Assembly: GCA_023399375.1 (NCBI GenBank)
Contig: JAEWPX010000048.1
Location: 1 to 64,000, forward strand
Length of the DNA stretch: 64,000 nucleotides
Direction: 5' to 3'
Origin: Pseudomonadota bacterium
GTDB lineage: Bacteria; Desulfobacterota; Desulfovibrionia; Desulfovibrionales; Desulfovibrionaceae
A program made the translations under genes and the position numbers. Shown one piece after another: positions 1 through 8,680 of the stretch; the stretch's first letter is position 1, and each line of letters opens with the position of its first letter. The notes under the pieces were generated by a model. That model made no database searches and was not told the DNA's origin. It saw nothing but the letters and a program-made list of their open reading frames with translations.

Positions 1-57
1 CACCCCCACCCTCCCCGAAAAACTTTCAAGGGGGGATAATGCCCCCGCGCAGGCGAC

Positions 58-116
58 GGACCCTATGCAGGGGGTCCGGGGGGGATGATCCCCCCCGGCC
101 GCCGGAGGCATCTTCC
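58..116 (+). repeat. Two-hairpin intergenic repeat, copy 1
   Basis: Hairpin A pairs GGACCC (58-63) with GGGTCC (72-77). Hairpin B is a perfect 11-bp inverted repeat with one central base (76-98). The tail 97-116 reads GGCCGCCGGAGGCATCTTCC. The same layout recurs at 14354-14406 (minus), 43417-43474 and 51512-51572. Here the GGAGG of the tail lies 8 bases before the start codon of the next gene and acts as its ribosome binding site. Upstream, 1-57 holds only short G- and C-runs that could pair weakly; I see no gene there. Confidence 0.8.
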
Positions 117-1766
117 ATGGACGTGACCTTCGGTCAGAACACCATCGGCTATCGGGACGGGGCGGAGGCGTATCTGCTGCGCTTTTTCAGCGAGCACAGC
201 GTCGACGAATACGAGCTCTATCCCCGGGACGCGCCATGGGCCATCCGCTACCATCTGACCCCGCGCCGCAAGACGCTGCTTTCCTGGCTCGACTTCGGCC
301 CGGGCGGCGAAATTCTCGAACTCGGCGCCGGCTGCGGCGCGCTGACCGCGCACCTTGCCACGTTGCCGCATCGCGTCACGGCCGTCGAAGGCTCGCCCGA
401 GCGCGCGGCCGTCATCGCGGCCCGCTGCCGCCGTGCGCAAAATCTTGAGATCGTCGCCGCCAACGCCGTGGGCCTCCCGTATGACGGGCGTTTCGACGTG
501 GTCACGCTCATCGGCGTGCTCGAATACGCCGCCGCGTTCGTGGACGACCCAAGGCCCCACGAACGCCTGCTCGCCGAGGCCAGGCGCTACCTTAAGCCCG
601 ACGGCTGCCTGATCCTCGCCATCGAAAACCGCATGGGCCACAAATACCTGGCCGGGCTTCCCGAGGACCATACCGGCCGGCCCTACCACGGCATAAACGG
701 CTATCCCGGTCCGGGCGGCGCGCGCACCTTCGACCGCCCGACGCTTGCCGCCATGCTCGCCCGGGCGGGATTTTCCGCCCAGCACTGGCACTACCCCTCG
801 CCGGACTACAAGACCCCGGACGGCGTCGTGTCCGAACGGGCGCTCACGACCCCAGGGTTCAACGTCCTGCCGCTGCTCGAACTGCCTACGCCCGATCCCG
901 GCGGCGAGGCTCTCCCGGCCTTCAACGAACGGGCGTTTCTGCGTTCGGCCCTGGCCGGCGGCGCGGCCGGGCACGTCATGAATTCCTTTCTCGTGCTTGC
1001 GGCCGCGACGGACGACGCGCCCCTGCTCGCCGCCAACGCCGACACCTTGGCCGTGGCCGTCAACGCCGACTCCTGTCCGCCGCGCTTTCAGACCATGACG
1101 CGCTTTGTCCGCACGGACGCCGGCGTGGTCGTTTCGCGCCGAAACCTCCACGACCTGCCGGAAACGGCGTTCACCTCTGGCCGCCAGCACGTCAAGGCCC
1201 GGGAGCCCTACCGCCTGGGCTACGCGAGCTTTCTGGAAACGACGCTCGACGCCGTGGAGGACGGGGGCATGGTCCGCGCCGCAAAGGCCCTCGCCGCCTG
1301 GATGGACGAGGCGGCGTCGCGCGCGCGACCCGCAACGCCCGAGGCCGTGCAAGGATTTTACGACTTCTGTCGCGAGCGCCTGGGCCGGGAGATCTATACG
1401 GGCCTTGATAACGACCTCTGGCTGCCGGGAAGCCTGCTCGACGCCCACCCGGGCAACGTGCTGCGCCATCCGGGCACGGGCGACATCCGCTACATCGACC
1501 TGGAGTGGCAGCTTGCCTGCGAAATCCCGCTGCGCCTGCTCATCGACCGGGGCGTCAACCTCGTCGGGCAAAAGCTCGCGGCATTCGCGGCCTATCTCGA
1601 CCTGCCGCGGGAAGGGGCGCTGCCGCCGGCCATGGAGGCCGCGCTCGCCCGTCATCCGCTTTTCCGCCGCGCCGACGCCGAGTCCCTCGCCGCGCTCACC
1701 CAGTGGCTTTTCGCGGCCGTGACCCACGGCGACCTCGACCACCGCCGACAGCGTACCCCGGCCTGA
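117..1766 (+). CDS. SAM-dependent methyltransferase fused to a kinase-like C-terminal domain
   Basis: 549-aa protein. I start at ATG 117 because GGAGG lies just upstream and the SAM fold begins shortly after; an in-frame ATG at 39 would only translate the repeat. The N-terminal half is a class I methyltransferase: motif I ILELGAGCG near residue 64, then an acidic turn (AVEGS) and the FDVVTLIGVLEY strand. The C-terminal third carries HPGNVL near residue 444 followed by IRYIDLEWQ. This resembles the catalytic-loop Asn/Asp pattern of aminoglycoside-phosphotransferase or LPS-kinase folds, but the usual catalytic Asp of HxD is not obvious. Similar two-domain proteins are often found near polysaccharide genes; the substrate is unknown. 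The MFS gene follows after 68 bases. Methyltransferase assignment is firm, the kinase part is inference. Confidence 0.8.
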   Translation: MDVTFGQNTIGYRDGAEAYLLRFFSEHSVDEYELYPRDAPWAIRYHLTPRRKTLLSWLDFGPGGEILELGAGCGALTAHLATLPHRVTAVEGSPERAAVIAARCRRAQNLEIVAANAVGLPYDGRFDVVTLIGVLEYAAAFVDDPRPHERLLAEARRYLKPDGCLILAIENRMGHKYLAGLPEDHTGRPYHGINGYPGPGGARTFDRPTLAAMLARAGFSAQHWHYPSPDYKTPDGVVSERALTTPGFNVLPLLELPTPDPGGEALPAFNERAFLRSALAGGAAGHVMNSFLVLAAATDDAPLLAANADTLAVAVNADSCPPRFQTMTRFVRTDAGVVVSRRNLHDLPETAFTSGRQHVKAREPYRLGYASFLETTLDAVEDGGMVRAAKALAAWMDEAASRARPATPEAVQGFYDFCRERLGREIYTGLDNDLWLPGSLLDAHPGNVLRHPGTGDIRYIDLEWQLACEIPLRLLIDRGVNLVGQKLAAFAAYLDLPREGALPPAMEAALARHPLFRRADAESLAALTQWLFAAVTHGDLDHRRQRTPA

Positions 1767-1834
1767 CGCGCCCCTTCCCCCCCGCCGTCCATTGGCGTAT
1801 GGGGGGATGCCGCCGCGCAAGGATACCCTCTTTT

Positions 1835-3313
1835 ATGAAGCAGCACGCAGCCGGTCCCACGCCGGAAATCCGCACGCCCTCCCCCGTCCTGGCCATGCTC
1901 GGGGTCAACCTCATGGTCTTCATGGCCACGCTCGACATGAGCATCGTCAACGTGGCCCTGCCGACCCTGGTCGAGACGCTGCACGCCGACTTCGCCGCCA
2001 TCCAGTGGGTGATCTTAAGCTACGTGCTCGTCATCGCGAGCCTGTTGCTGCTGGTGTCGCGCCTTGGCGACATGCGCGACAAGAAACGCATCTTCTCGAC
2101 CGGGCTCGTCATCTTCCTCGTCGCCTCCCTGTGCTGCGGCCTGGCCCCTTCGGCGTCCTGGCTCATCGCCTTTCGGGCGCTGCAAGGCATCGGCGCGGCC
2201 ATGACGCAATCGCTCGGCATGGCCATCGTCACGCAGATCGCGCCGCCGTCGAGCCGCGGCCGGGCGCTGGGGTTCATCGGCGGCACCGTGGCCATGGGGC
2301 TCATGATCGGACCGCCTCTCGGCGGCATCCTCATCGGCATTTTCGGCTGGCGTTCGCTGTTCCTGCTCAATCTGCCCGTCGGCCTTGTCGCCTTGTGGGT
2401 GGTGGCCAGGCGCATGCCGCACCTACCGCCCGTGAAAACGGGCGAACGCTTCGACCTGCCGGGCGCGGCCGCGGCCAGCCTGACGCTCGGCGCGTACTGC
2501 CTGGGCATGACCGCGATCCAGCGGGGCGGCTTCGCCGATCCCGCCGGTCTTGCGCTCCTTGGCCTGTCCCTGGTCGGGCTTTTCGTGTTCGTGGCCATCG
2601 AGCGACGCGCCGCCCAGCCCATGCTCGACCTGACGCTTTTTTCCAACCCGCTGGTCACGCTGCCGCTTTGCATGGCGGTGCTGGTCTTCATCACCGGGGC
2701 CAGCGGCTTCATCATGCCGTTTTTCTTCCAGTCGGCCCAAGGGAGGTCCGTGACCGAAATGGGCCTGCTCATGATGCTGCTGCCGGCGTCCATGGCCCTG
2801 ACCGCCCCGGTTTCCGGGTCGCTGGCCGACCGTTACGGCTCCCGGGGCATCTGCCTGCTCGGGCTCGTGGTGCTGTGCGGCGGCTGCTTTTCCCTGGGCA
2901 CGCTGACCGTGGCCACGCCCTGGTGGGGCTACCTGCTGCGCACCTTGCCCGTGGGCCTTGGCATCGGCATCTTCCAGGCCCCCAACAATTCCTCGATCAT
3001 GGGGGAGATGCCGCCGCACCGCCTGGGCGTCGGGTCCGGTCTCGCCAACTACGCGCGGGTGTTCGGGCAGTCCACGGGATTGCCGCTGGTGGGAGCGATA
3101 TTCAGCGCATTGGTGCTGTCCTCGGGCCACATGGGCGCGCGGGCGGAATTCACCAACGCCGCGCCCGAGGCGCTGGCCGCCGGCGTGGCCGGGGTCTTCC
3201 GCTGGCTGGGCTGCCTGCTCTTCCTGGCCATCGCCCTGGGGGCGTTCGCCTGGCGCATCGAATCCAAACGGCGCAGGGCCAGAGCCGCCCAGCAGCCGCC
3301 AGCGGACGCCTAG
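1835..3313 (+). CDS. MFS drug exporter, DHA2 (EmrB/QacA) family
   Basis: 492-aa integral inner-membrane protein with about 14 hydrophobic segments, the number expected for the DHA2 family of proton-driven multidrug exporters. The N-terminus has the family signature around LDMSIVNVALPTL in the first helix and RLGDMRDKKR in the loop after helix 2 (motif A). G/P-rich motif C follows (GFIGGTVAMGLMIGPPLGG). Start ATG 1835 is chosen because AAGGA lies upstream and the protein begins about 30 residues before the first helix; the longer open frame back to 1505 overlaps the previous gene. No EmrA-like membrane fusion partner is adjacent, so it probably works alone or with a partner elsewhere. The substrate cannot be told from sequence. 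It is convergent with the antiporter gene at 3391; the 77 bases between are AT-richer and hold only a weak 7-bp hairpin. Confidence 0.9.
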   Translation: MKQHAAGPTPEIRTPSPVLAMLGVNLMVFMATLDMSIVNVALPTLVETLHADFAAIQWVILSYVLVIASLLLLVSRLGDMRDKKRIFSTGLVIFLVASLCCGLAPSASWLIAFRALQGIGAAMTQSLGMAIVTQIAPPSSRGRALGFIGGTVAMGLMIGPPLGGILIGIFGWRSLFLLNLPVGLVALWVVARRMPHLPPVKTGERFDLPGAAAASLTLGAYCLGMTAIQRGGFADPAGLALLGLSLVGLFVFVAIERRAAQPMLDLTLFSNPLVTLPLCMAVLVFITGASGFIMPFFFQSAQGRSVTEMGLLMMLLPASMALTAPVSGSLADRYGSRGICLLGLVVLCGGCFSLGTLTVATPWWGYLLRTLPVGLGIGIFQAPNNSSIMGEMPPHRLGVGSGLANYARVFGQSTGLPLVGAIFSALVLSSGHMGARAEFTNAAPEALAAGVAGVFRWLGCLLFLAIALGAFAWRIESKRRRARAAQQPPADA

Positions 3314-3390
3314 CGTCGCAATCCCGAAATGCGCGCCGTTACATTTCGAGAACAATATCTTGCAATGATTCTTCTTTCTGAAATTCCGCG

Positions 3391-5118
3391 CTAGGCCGCC
3401 GCGACTTCCTCCGCCTTGTCGAAGAGCTCCCGCCGCACCCGGTCGCGCTCGCGCTCGACCTGCTCCTCCGTGGCCCCGAGTTCCTCCATGAGCCAGGCGG
3501 TCATGGAAAGCGCCACCTCGCCCTCGCTGGAAAAGACGGCCTGCACCCCGGCCGCGCGCAGGGCCTCGGCCTCGCGCAGGTAGCCGGCCCGGCTGACGAC
3601 CCGCAGTGACGGGGCCAGGTCCAGGGCTGCGGCCGCGATCTCGCACGCATCGAGGCCCGAGGCCGTAATGAGCAGACTCCCGGCGCCCTCGATGCCCGCG
3701 TGGAGCAGGATCTCCCGGCTGGCGGCGTCGCCGTGGACCACGGGCAGGCCCTTGGCGCGCAGTTCCCGCACGGTTTCGATGTTCATCTCCACCACCACGG
3801 GCACGATGCCGTTGTCGCGCAGGATGCGGCACAGCATGCGGCCCACGGGACCGTAGCCCACGACCACGGCCAAATGGTCGGGCGCGTCCGCGAGGAGGGG
3901 GGCCTCGTCCTCGACGGTCTTGCCGGTGAAAAAGCCTCGGCGCTTGAGCCGCGCCAGGAGCGCGACGGTCCCCTGGTAGAGCCAGGGATTGAGGATGATG
4001 GAGACGACCGAGGCCACGACCAGGGCGTTGAAGGCCTCCTTGGGCAGCACGCCGAGGCTTGCGGCCATGGATGCCAGGATAAACGAGAATTCGCCGATCT
4101 GCGCGAGCGCCACGGCCACGGCGCACGCCACGTCCAGGGGCCGGCGCAGGAGCAGCACCACGGCCAACGCGGCCAGCGGCTTGCCGAGCAGTACGATGCC
4201 GAGCGTGGCAAGTTCGAGCTTCCAGCCGGCGAGCACGGTCGTCGGGTCGAGCAGCATGCCGACGGAGACGAAAAAGAGCACGGCAAAGGCGTCGCGCATG
4301 GGCAGCGCGTCCGAGGCGGCCCTGGCCCCGAATTCCGACTGCCCGACGATCATGCCGGCCAGAAACGCGCCCAAGGCCATGGACGCGCCGAAGACGAGCG
4401 CCGCGCCCACGGCCAAGCCAAGAGCCACGGCCAGCACCGCCAAGGTAAAAAGCTCCCGCGAACCCGTGCGGGCCACGTGGCCGAAAAAGCGCGGCAGAAG
4501 CCAGCGCCCGGCGACCGCGGTCACGGCGACGAGACCCGCGAGCTTGAGCAGCGCGAGCCCGAGCGTCAGGCCGAGGCCCGGCCCGCCCGCGTCCCTTTGG
4601 CCGTAAAAGACCGGCAACAGCAGCAGCACGAGGATCGTGAAGAGATCCTCCACGATGAGCCAGCCCACGGCGATGTGCCCCGTCGGCGTGTGCAGGGCGC
4701 GGTTGTCCGCGAGCACCCGCGTCAGCACCACGGTGCTGGCCACGGAAATGGCGATGCCGAAGACGATGCCCGCGGACCAGCTCCAGCCCAGGGCATGGGA
4801 GGCCACGGCCCCCAGGGCGGCCGAGACCGCGATCTGCGCCACGGCCCCAGGCACGGCCACGCCGCGCACGGCCATGAGGTCTTTGAGGTGGAAGTGCAGG
4901 CCCACGCCGAACATGAGCAGGATGACGCCGAGTTCCGCGAACTGGCCCGCGATTTCGCCGTTGGCGACATAGCCCGGGGTGAAGGGGCCGATGACAAAGC
5001 CGGCCAGCAAATAGCCGACGATGGGGGACATGTGCAGGCGTTTCGCGGCAAGGCCCAGAAGCAGGGCCGCAAGCAGGCCGGCGGTCAGGGTCAGGATGAG
5101 GCTTATTTCGTGGGACAC
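3391..5118 (-). CDS. ybaL: CPA2 cation:proton antiporter with TrkA-N domain, YbaL type
   Basis: 575-aa inner-membrane protein. About 12 hydrophobic segments (residues roughly 5-385) form a CPA2 sodium/proton-exchanger fold with the family motif GYLLAGFVIGPFTPG and GVILLMFGVGLHF, which resemble E. coli YbaL closely. The cytoplasmic part from about residue 405 is a Rossmann-type RCK/TrkA-N domain (VVVGYGPVGRMLCRIL; acidic VVVEMN) that binds nucleotide and gates transport. The start is GTG at 5118 with a strong GGAGG 5 bases upstream. It is transcribed away from the MarR gene at 5306; the 187-base gap may hold shared control sites. Members move K+ or Na+ against protons; the ion here is not predictable. 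A second, less similar CPA2 antiporter lies at 5844. Confidence 0.88.
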   Translation of the reverse strand: MSHEISLILTLTAGLLAALLLGLAAKRLHMSPIVGYLLAGFVIGPFTPGYVANGEIAGQFAELGVILLMFGVGLHFHLKDLMAVRGVAVPGAVAQIAVSAALGAVASHALGWSWSAGIVFGIAISVASTVVLTRVLADNRALHTPTGHIAVGWLIVEDLFTILVLLLLPVFYGQRDAGGPGLGLTLGLALLKLAGLVAVTAVAGRWLLPRFFGHVARTGSRELFTLAVLAVALGLAVGAALVFGASMALGAFLAGMIVGQSEFGARAASDALPMRDAFAVLFFVSVGMLLDPTTVLAGWKLELATLGIVLLGKPLAALAVVLLLRRPLDVACAVAVALAQIGEFSFILASMAASLGVLPKEAFNALVVASVVSIILNPWLYQGTVALLARLKRRGFFTGKTVEDEAPLLADAPDHLAVVVGYGPVGRMLCRILRDNGIVPVVVEMNIETVRELRAKGLPVVHGDAASREILLHAGIEGAGSLLITASGLDACEIAAAALDLAPSLRVVSRAGYLREAEALRAAGVQAVFSSEGEVALSMTAWLMEELGATEEQVERERDRVRRELFDKAEEVAAA

Positions 5119-5210
5119 GGGACCTCCGAAAAGGGGCGACGGGGTCGCCTCGTGCGGGGACCGGCAGGGCGCGCCGTCCCCGCGGCGTCAAGAAAGAGAA
5201 GTGTCATCGC

Positions 5211-5230
5211 ATCGTAGCTACCGTAACGAT
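5211..5230. promoter_or_regulatory. Possible MarR operator
   Basis: ATCGTAGCTACCGTAACGAT is an imperfect inverted repeat (ATCGT...ACGAT) with a perfect GTAGCTAC palindrome inside. It lies between the divergent ybaL-like and marR genes, about 40 bases upstream of the marR -35. MarR proteins commonly bind such sites next to their own gene. Inference only. Confidence 0.3.
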
Positions 5231-5269
5231 CTCCGGCAGGCAACCCAGGGTCACGGATTCCACGGCGCA

Positions 5270-5306
5270 TTGACAGCCCCGGCTTCCCTCCCGTAAATTT
5301 TCCGCA
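5270..5306 (+). promoter_or_regulatory. Sigma-70 promoter of the marR gene; transcript probably leaderless
   Basis: TTGACA at 5270-5275, an 18-base spacer and TAAATT at 5294-5299. The expected transcription start falls at about 5305-5307, on the ATG at 5306. No Shine-Dalgarno sequence precedes that ATG, which fits a leaderless mRNA. Confidence 0.55.
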
Positions 5307-5788
5307 TGGATGTCGCGACAAGGCCCTCCGATGCCGACGCCTTCGAGCGCCAGGCCAACCGGTTGCAGGAAGCCGTGGAAAACCTGTTTTCCTGCTGCCA
5401 GGCACGCATCGCCCTGCAAAGCGAGCGCTTCGGACTGCCGCCGGCGGCGCTTCGGGCCGTGCTGGCCCTGGGCGAAAGCCGCTACCTGGCACCGGGCGAG
5501 CTCGGCCGACGGCTCGGCGTCACCAAAAGCCGCGTGACCGCCGTGACCACGGGGCTTTTGCGCCAGGGGCTCATCGAAAAGCACCCCGACCCCGCCGACG
5601 CCCGCGTCACCCTGCTTTCCCTGACCCCGGCCGGCAAGCGCATGCGCGAGGACATCCGCACCTTCATGGTGAGCCTGTTCCAAAGCATGCTCGACCGGGT
5701 CGAGCCGGAGCGGCGCGAGGCCGTGCTCGCCTCCCTGGAAGTCCTGCGCCACTGCATGGACTCCGCCCGGGCGGAACTCATGGCCTGA
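5306..5788 (+). CDS. MarR-family transcriptional regulator
   Basis: 160-aa winged-helix DNA-binding protein of normal MarR length. The recognition region is LAPGELGRRLGVTKSRVTAVTTGLL, followed by the wing signature DPADARVTLLSLTPAGK, in which the DxR pattern is intact. The N-terminal helices and the C-terminal segment (RTFMVSLFQSMLDRV) supply the dimer interface. A single Cys-Cys pair occurs near residue 30 (FSCCQAR) and could respond to oxidants, but this is speculation. It lies between two CPA2 antiporters, divergent from one and 55 bases upstream of the other in the same direction, so it probably controls ion or pH homeostasis, or drug export via nearby genes. Effector unknown. ATG 5306 has no ribosome binding site and lies where the promoter would start transcription. 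Confidence 0.88.
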   Translation: MDVATRPSDADAFERQANRLQEAVENLFSCCQARIALQSERFGLPPAALRAVLALGESRYLAPGELGRRLGVTKSRVTAVTTGLLRQGLIEKHPDPADARVTLLSLTPAGKRMREDIRTFMVSLFQSMLDRVEPERREAVLASLEVLRHCMDSARAELMA

Positions 5789-5843
5789 TCCGCGTCCCCG
5801 GCCCGCCCTTCCCAAATCCTGTCTTTTTTGTCATAAACGCCAT

Positions 5844-7814
5844 ATGGATATACCGCTGCTCCCAGATGTCACCATCATTTTCGGGCTGGCCGTCGTGGTC
5901 ATCCTCGTCTGCCACCGCCTGAAAATTCCCGCCCTTGTCGGCATGCTGCTGACGGGCGTGGTCTGCGGCCCCTATGGCCTGGGTCTCGTACGCTCGGCCC
6001 ACGACGTGGAAATCCTTTCGGAGATCGGCGTCATCCTGCTGCTTTTCACCATCGGTCTGGAGCTGTCCCTGTCCGACCTGTCGCGCCTCAAGCGACCGGT
6101 TTTCTATGGCGGCACGGCGCAGATGCTCCTCACCTGGGCTTTTTTCTTCACGCTGCCGCTTTTCGCGCTGCATTTTTCCGGCGGCTCCAGCGTCCTGCTC
6201 GGCATGCTCGCCGCCCTGTCGAGCACGGCCATCGTGCTGACCACGCTTCAGGAACGCGCCGAGATGGAAGCCCCCCACGGCCGGGTGAGCCTCGGCATCC
6301 TCATCTTCCAGGATCTGCTCGCCGTGCCCATGACGCTGGCGGTGCCGCTGCTGGCCGGCCGCACCTTCGGCTTCACCAACTCCATCATCTTCACCGTGGG
6401 CAAGGGCGCGCTCGTACTCGTTTTGCTCGTGGTGCTCTCGCGCAAACTCATGCCGCGCCTGCTGCTCGCCATCGTGCGCACGCGCAGCCGCGAGCTCTTC
6501 CTGCTGACGGCCCTCGGCATCTGCCTGGCCGTCAGCCTGCTCACCGCCTCCATCGGCCTGTCGCTCTCGCTCGGCGCGTTCCTGGCCGGCCTGCTCCTTT
6601 CCGGCTCGGACTACCGCGAGCACCTGCACGAGGTGGTTCTGCCGTTCAAGGACGTCTTCACCTCGCTTTTCTTCATCTCCATCGGCATGCTTTTAAATGT
6701 CGGCTCGGCGCTGGAACACGTCTGGCAGATCCTTGCCGCCACGGCCCTGCTGCTCGTCGTCAAGGCGGTCATGGCCGGCGCGGCCACGCGCATCCTCGGC
6801 TATCCCACGCGCACCGCCGTGCTGGTGGGCATGGCCCTTTGCCAGGTGGGAGAATTCTCCTTCATCCTGGCCAAGGCCGGCTTCGACCGCCACGTCATTT
6901 CCGAGCACCTCTACCAGAAATTCCTGGCCGCGAGCATCCTGACCATGGTGCTCGCCCCGTTCATCATCAAGGCCGCGCCCAAGGTGTCGCTCCTGCTGTG
7001 CCGTGCGCTCGGCGCGCGGGAAACGCCCCTTGCCGCCCTCGTGCCCGGGATCAAGGACCACATGATCATCCTCGGCTTCGGCGCGGGCGGGCGGCAGCTC
7101 GCCCGGGCGGCCAGGGCGGCGGACATCCCCTACGTGATCCTCGAAATGAACCCGGACACGGTGCGCAACGAACGCAAAAAAGGCGAGCCCATCCACTTCG
7201 GCGACGCCTCCAAGCCGGGCGTCTTGGAGCACATCGGCGTGCGCGAGGCCAAGGCGCTGGCCGTGGTCATTTCCGACGCGGCGGCGGCGCGGCGCACGGT
7301 GGAGATCGCCCGGTTCGAGAACCCGGCGCTCTACATCGTCGCGCGCACGCGGTTCAATTCCGAGATCAAGGCCCTGCTCGAGCTCGGGGCCAACGACGTG
7401 ATCGCCGAGGAGTTCGAGGCGTCGCTCGTGGTGTTCGCCCGGGTGCTGGCCAAGTTCATGGTGCCGCGCGACGACATCGAAAGCATGGCCCAGGAGATCC
7501 GGCGCGAGGGCTACCGCGCCATGCTGCCCGATTCCCTGGCCGCGATGGCGCAGTTTACGCCGGACAAGTCCCTGGCCGGGCTGCATGTGGCGGTGTTTAC
7601 GGTGGCGGAAGGGTCCGCCCTGGCGGGGCGGACGCTCGAGGAGGCGCGGATGCGGCGCGCGCACAACCTGACGGTCGCGGCGGCGCGGCGCGGCGAGGAG
7701 TTCGTGCCCAACCCCGACGGACTGTTCCTGCTGCACCCCGGAGACAGGCTTTACGTGATGGGCACGGCCGAGGCGCTCAAGGAAGGGGCGGGGCTCTTTC
7801 GGCCCGCCGCCTAG
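5844..7814 (+). CDS. CPA2 cation:proton antiporter with TrkA-N and TrkA-C domains (KefB/KefC-like)
   Basis: 656-aa inner-membrane transporter. Residues about 5-385 form the sodium/proton-exchanger core (GMLLTGVVCGPYGLG; EIGVILLLFTIGLELS). A TrkA-N nucleotide-binding domain follows near residue 405 (HMIILGFGAGGRQLARAA, acidic VILEMN). The last about 80 residues form a TrkA-C (RCK-C) domain, which the neighbour at 3391 lacks. Such proteins are regulated K+/H+ or Na+/H+ exchangers. It is probably co-transcribed with the marR gene 55 bases upstream; no separate promoter or good ribosome binding site is visible before ATG 5844. Its TAG stop (7812-7814) shares the palindrome CTAG with the stop codon of the opposing gene at 7811. 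Confidence 0.88.
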   Translation: MDIPLLPDVTIIFGLAVVVILVCHRLKIPALVGMLLTGVVCGPYGLGLVRSAHDVEILSEIGVILLLFTIGLELSLSDLSRLKRPVFYGGTAQMLLTWAFFFTLPLFALHFSGGSSVLLGMLAALSSTAIVLTTLQERAEMEAPHGRVSLGILIFQDLLAVPMTLAVPLLAGRTFGFTNSIIFTVGKGALVLVLLVVLSRKLMPRLLLAIVRTRSRELFLLTALGICLAVSLLTASIGLSLSLGAFLAGLLLSGSDYREHLHEVVLPFKDVFTSLFFISIGMLLNVGSALEHVWQILAATALLLVVKAVMAGAATRILGYPTRTAVLVGMALCQVGEFSFILAKAGFDRHVISEHLYQKFLAASILTMVLAPFIIKAAPKVSLLLCRALGARETPLAALVPGIKDHMIILGFGAGGRQLARAARAADIPYVILEMNPDTVRNERKKGEPIHFGDASKPGVLEHIGVREAKALAVVISDAAAARRTVEIARFENPALYIVARTRFNSEIKALLELGANDVIAEEFEASLVVFARVLAKFMVPRDDIESMAQEIRREGYRAMLPDSLAAMAQFTPDKSLAGLHVAVFTVAEGSALAGRTLEEARMRRAHNLTVAAARRGEEFVPNPDGLFLLHPGDRLYVMGTAEALKEGAGLFRPAA

Positions 7815-8671
7815 GCGCAGGCCAGCTTCGCCGCCGCGAGATCAAAAAGCGCATGGCCCACGGTTTTAAAAACCACAGGGCCAGCGGGCCGCGGCGGCGC
7901 ATCGAGAATATCTTCCAGGGGCGTGACCGCCCCCCAGTTCACGCCCGCGCGCAGGAAGTCGCCGGCCTCGACCCTGGCCGAGGCCATGTCGTCCACGAAA
8001 AGCGCCGCGCGGGAGACGAGGGAAGCCGGCACCTCGGCCGCCTCGGGCGTAAACGCCCCCACCGCCGCGACGAACACGTCGCCCCGAACCGCGTCCGGGA
8101 AAACCGGCTCGCGGCTGGTCGTGGCCGTGACGATCATCGCCGCGTCGCGCACCGCCGCCGCGGCATCGGTTTCCACCCGCGCCGCGATCCCCTCCCCGGC
8201 CAGTTCCCCGGCCAGGCCTGCCGCACGTTTTTGCGTGCGCGAGACGATGACGACATCCGTCACGCCCAGTCCCTGGGTGAACGCCTCGGCATGGGCTCTC
8301 GCCTGCACGCCCGCGCCGAAAAGGCAAAGCGGCCCGGTCGGGCGCGGCGCGAGCAGGCGCGCGGCTAAAAGGCTCACCGCGGCCGTGCGCCGGGCCGTGA
8401 GCTCCCCGGCGTCGAGCACGGCGAGCTTGCGCCCGGTCGCGGCATTAAGGACCAGCACCTCGCCCTGGATGACGGGCAGCTCCCGGTTGCCCGGATGCAC
8501 GGTGATGTTCTTGACGATGGCGACGTCCACGTCGGCGGCCGGCATGCACAGGAGCACGCCGCCCGGCACCGGCACGGCCAGCCGCTCGGGCGCGACGGCC
8601 GTCCCCGCCCTCCTGGCCCGCAGCACGTCCGCGATGGCTTCGGACAGACGCAGATAATCAAAGGGCACCAT
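7811..8671 (-). CDS. Ornithine cyclodeaminase / mu-crystallin family protein
   Basis: 286-aa predicted cytosolic NAD(P)-binding enzyme. Family features seen are the substrate-side segment MPAADVDVAIVKNITVHPGN near residue 43, the Rossmann loop LCLFGAGVQARAHAEAF near residue 134, and IVTATTSREPVF. Members include ornithine cyclodeaminase, alanine dehydrogenase, pyrroline- and piperideine-2-carboxylate reductases and SbnB, which forms diaminopropionate. It is shorter than the usual 310-350 aa because the N-terminal arm is reduced. The gene starts 9 bases after the stop of the CysK/CysRS-like gene and is surely in its operon. A CysK homologue next to this family is the pairing seen in SbnA/SbnB-type diaminopropionate synthesis, which is a possible but unproven function. 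An AAAGGGGG sequence precedes the ATG. Confidence 0.82.
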   Translation of the reverse strand: MVPFDYLRLSEAIADVLRARRAGTAVAPERLAVPVPGGVLLCMPAADVDVAIVKNITVHPGNRELPVIQGEVLVLNAATGRKLAVLDAGELTARRTAAVSLLAARLLAPRPTGPLCLFGAGVQARAHAEAFTQGLGVTDVVIVSRTQKRAAGLAGELAGEGIAARVETDAAAAVRDAAMIVTATTSREPVFPDAVRGDVFVAAVGAFTPEAAEVPASLVSRAALFVDDMASARVEAGDFLRAGVNWGAVTPLEDILDAPPRPAGPVVFKTVGHALFDLAAAKLACA

Positions 8672-8680
8672 CGCCCCCTT

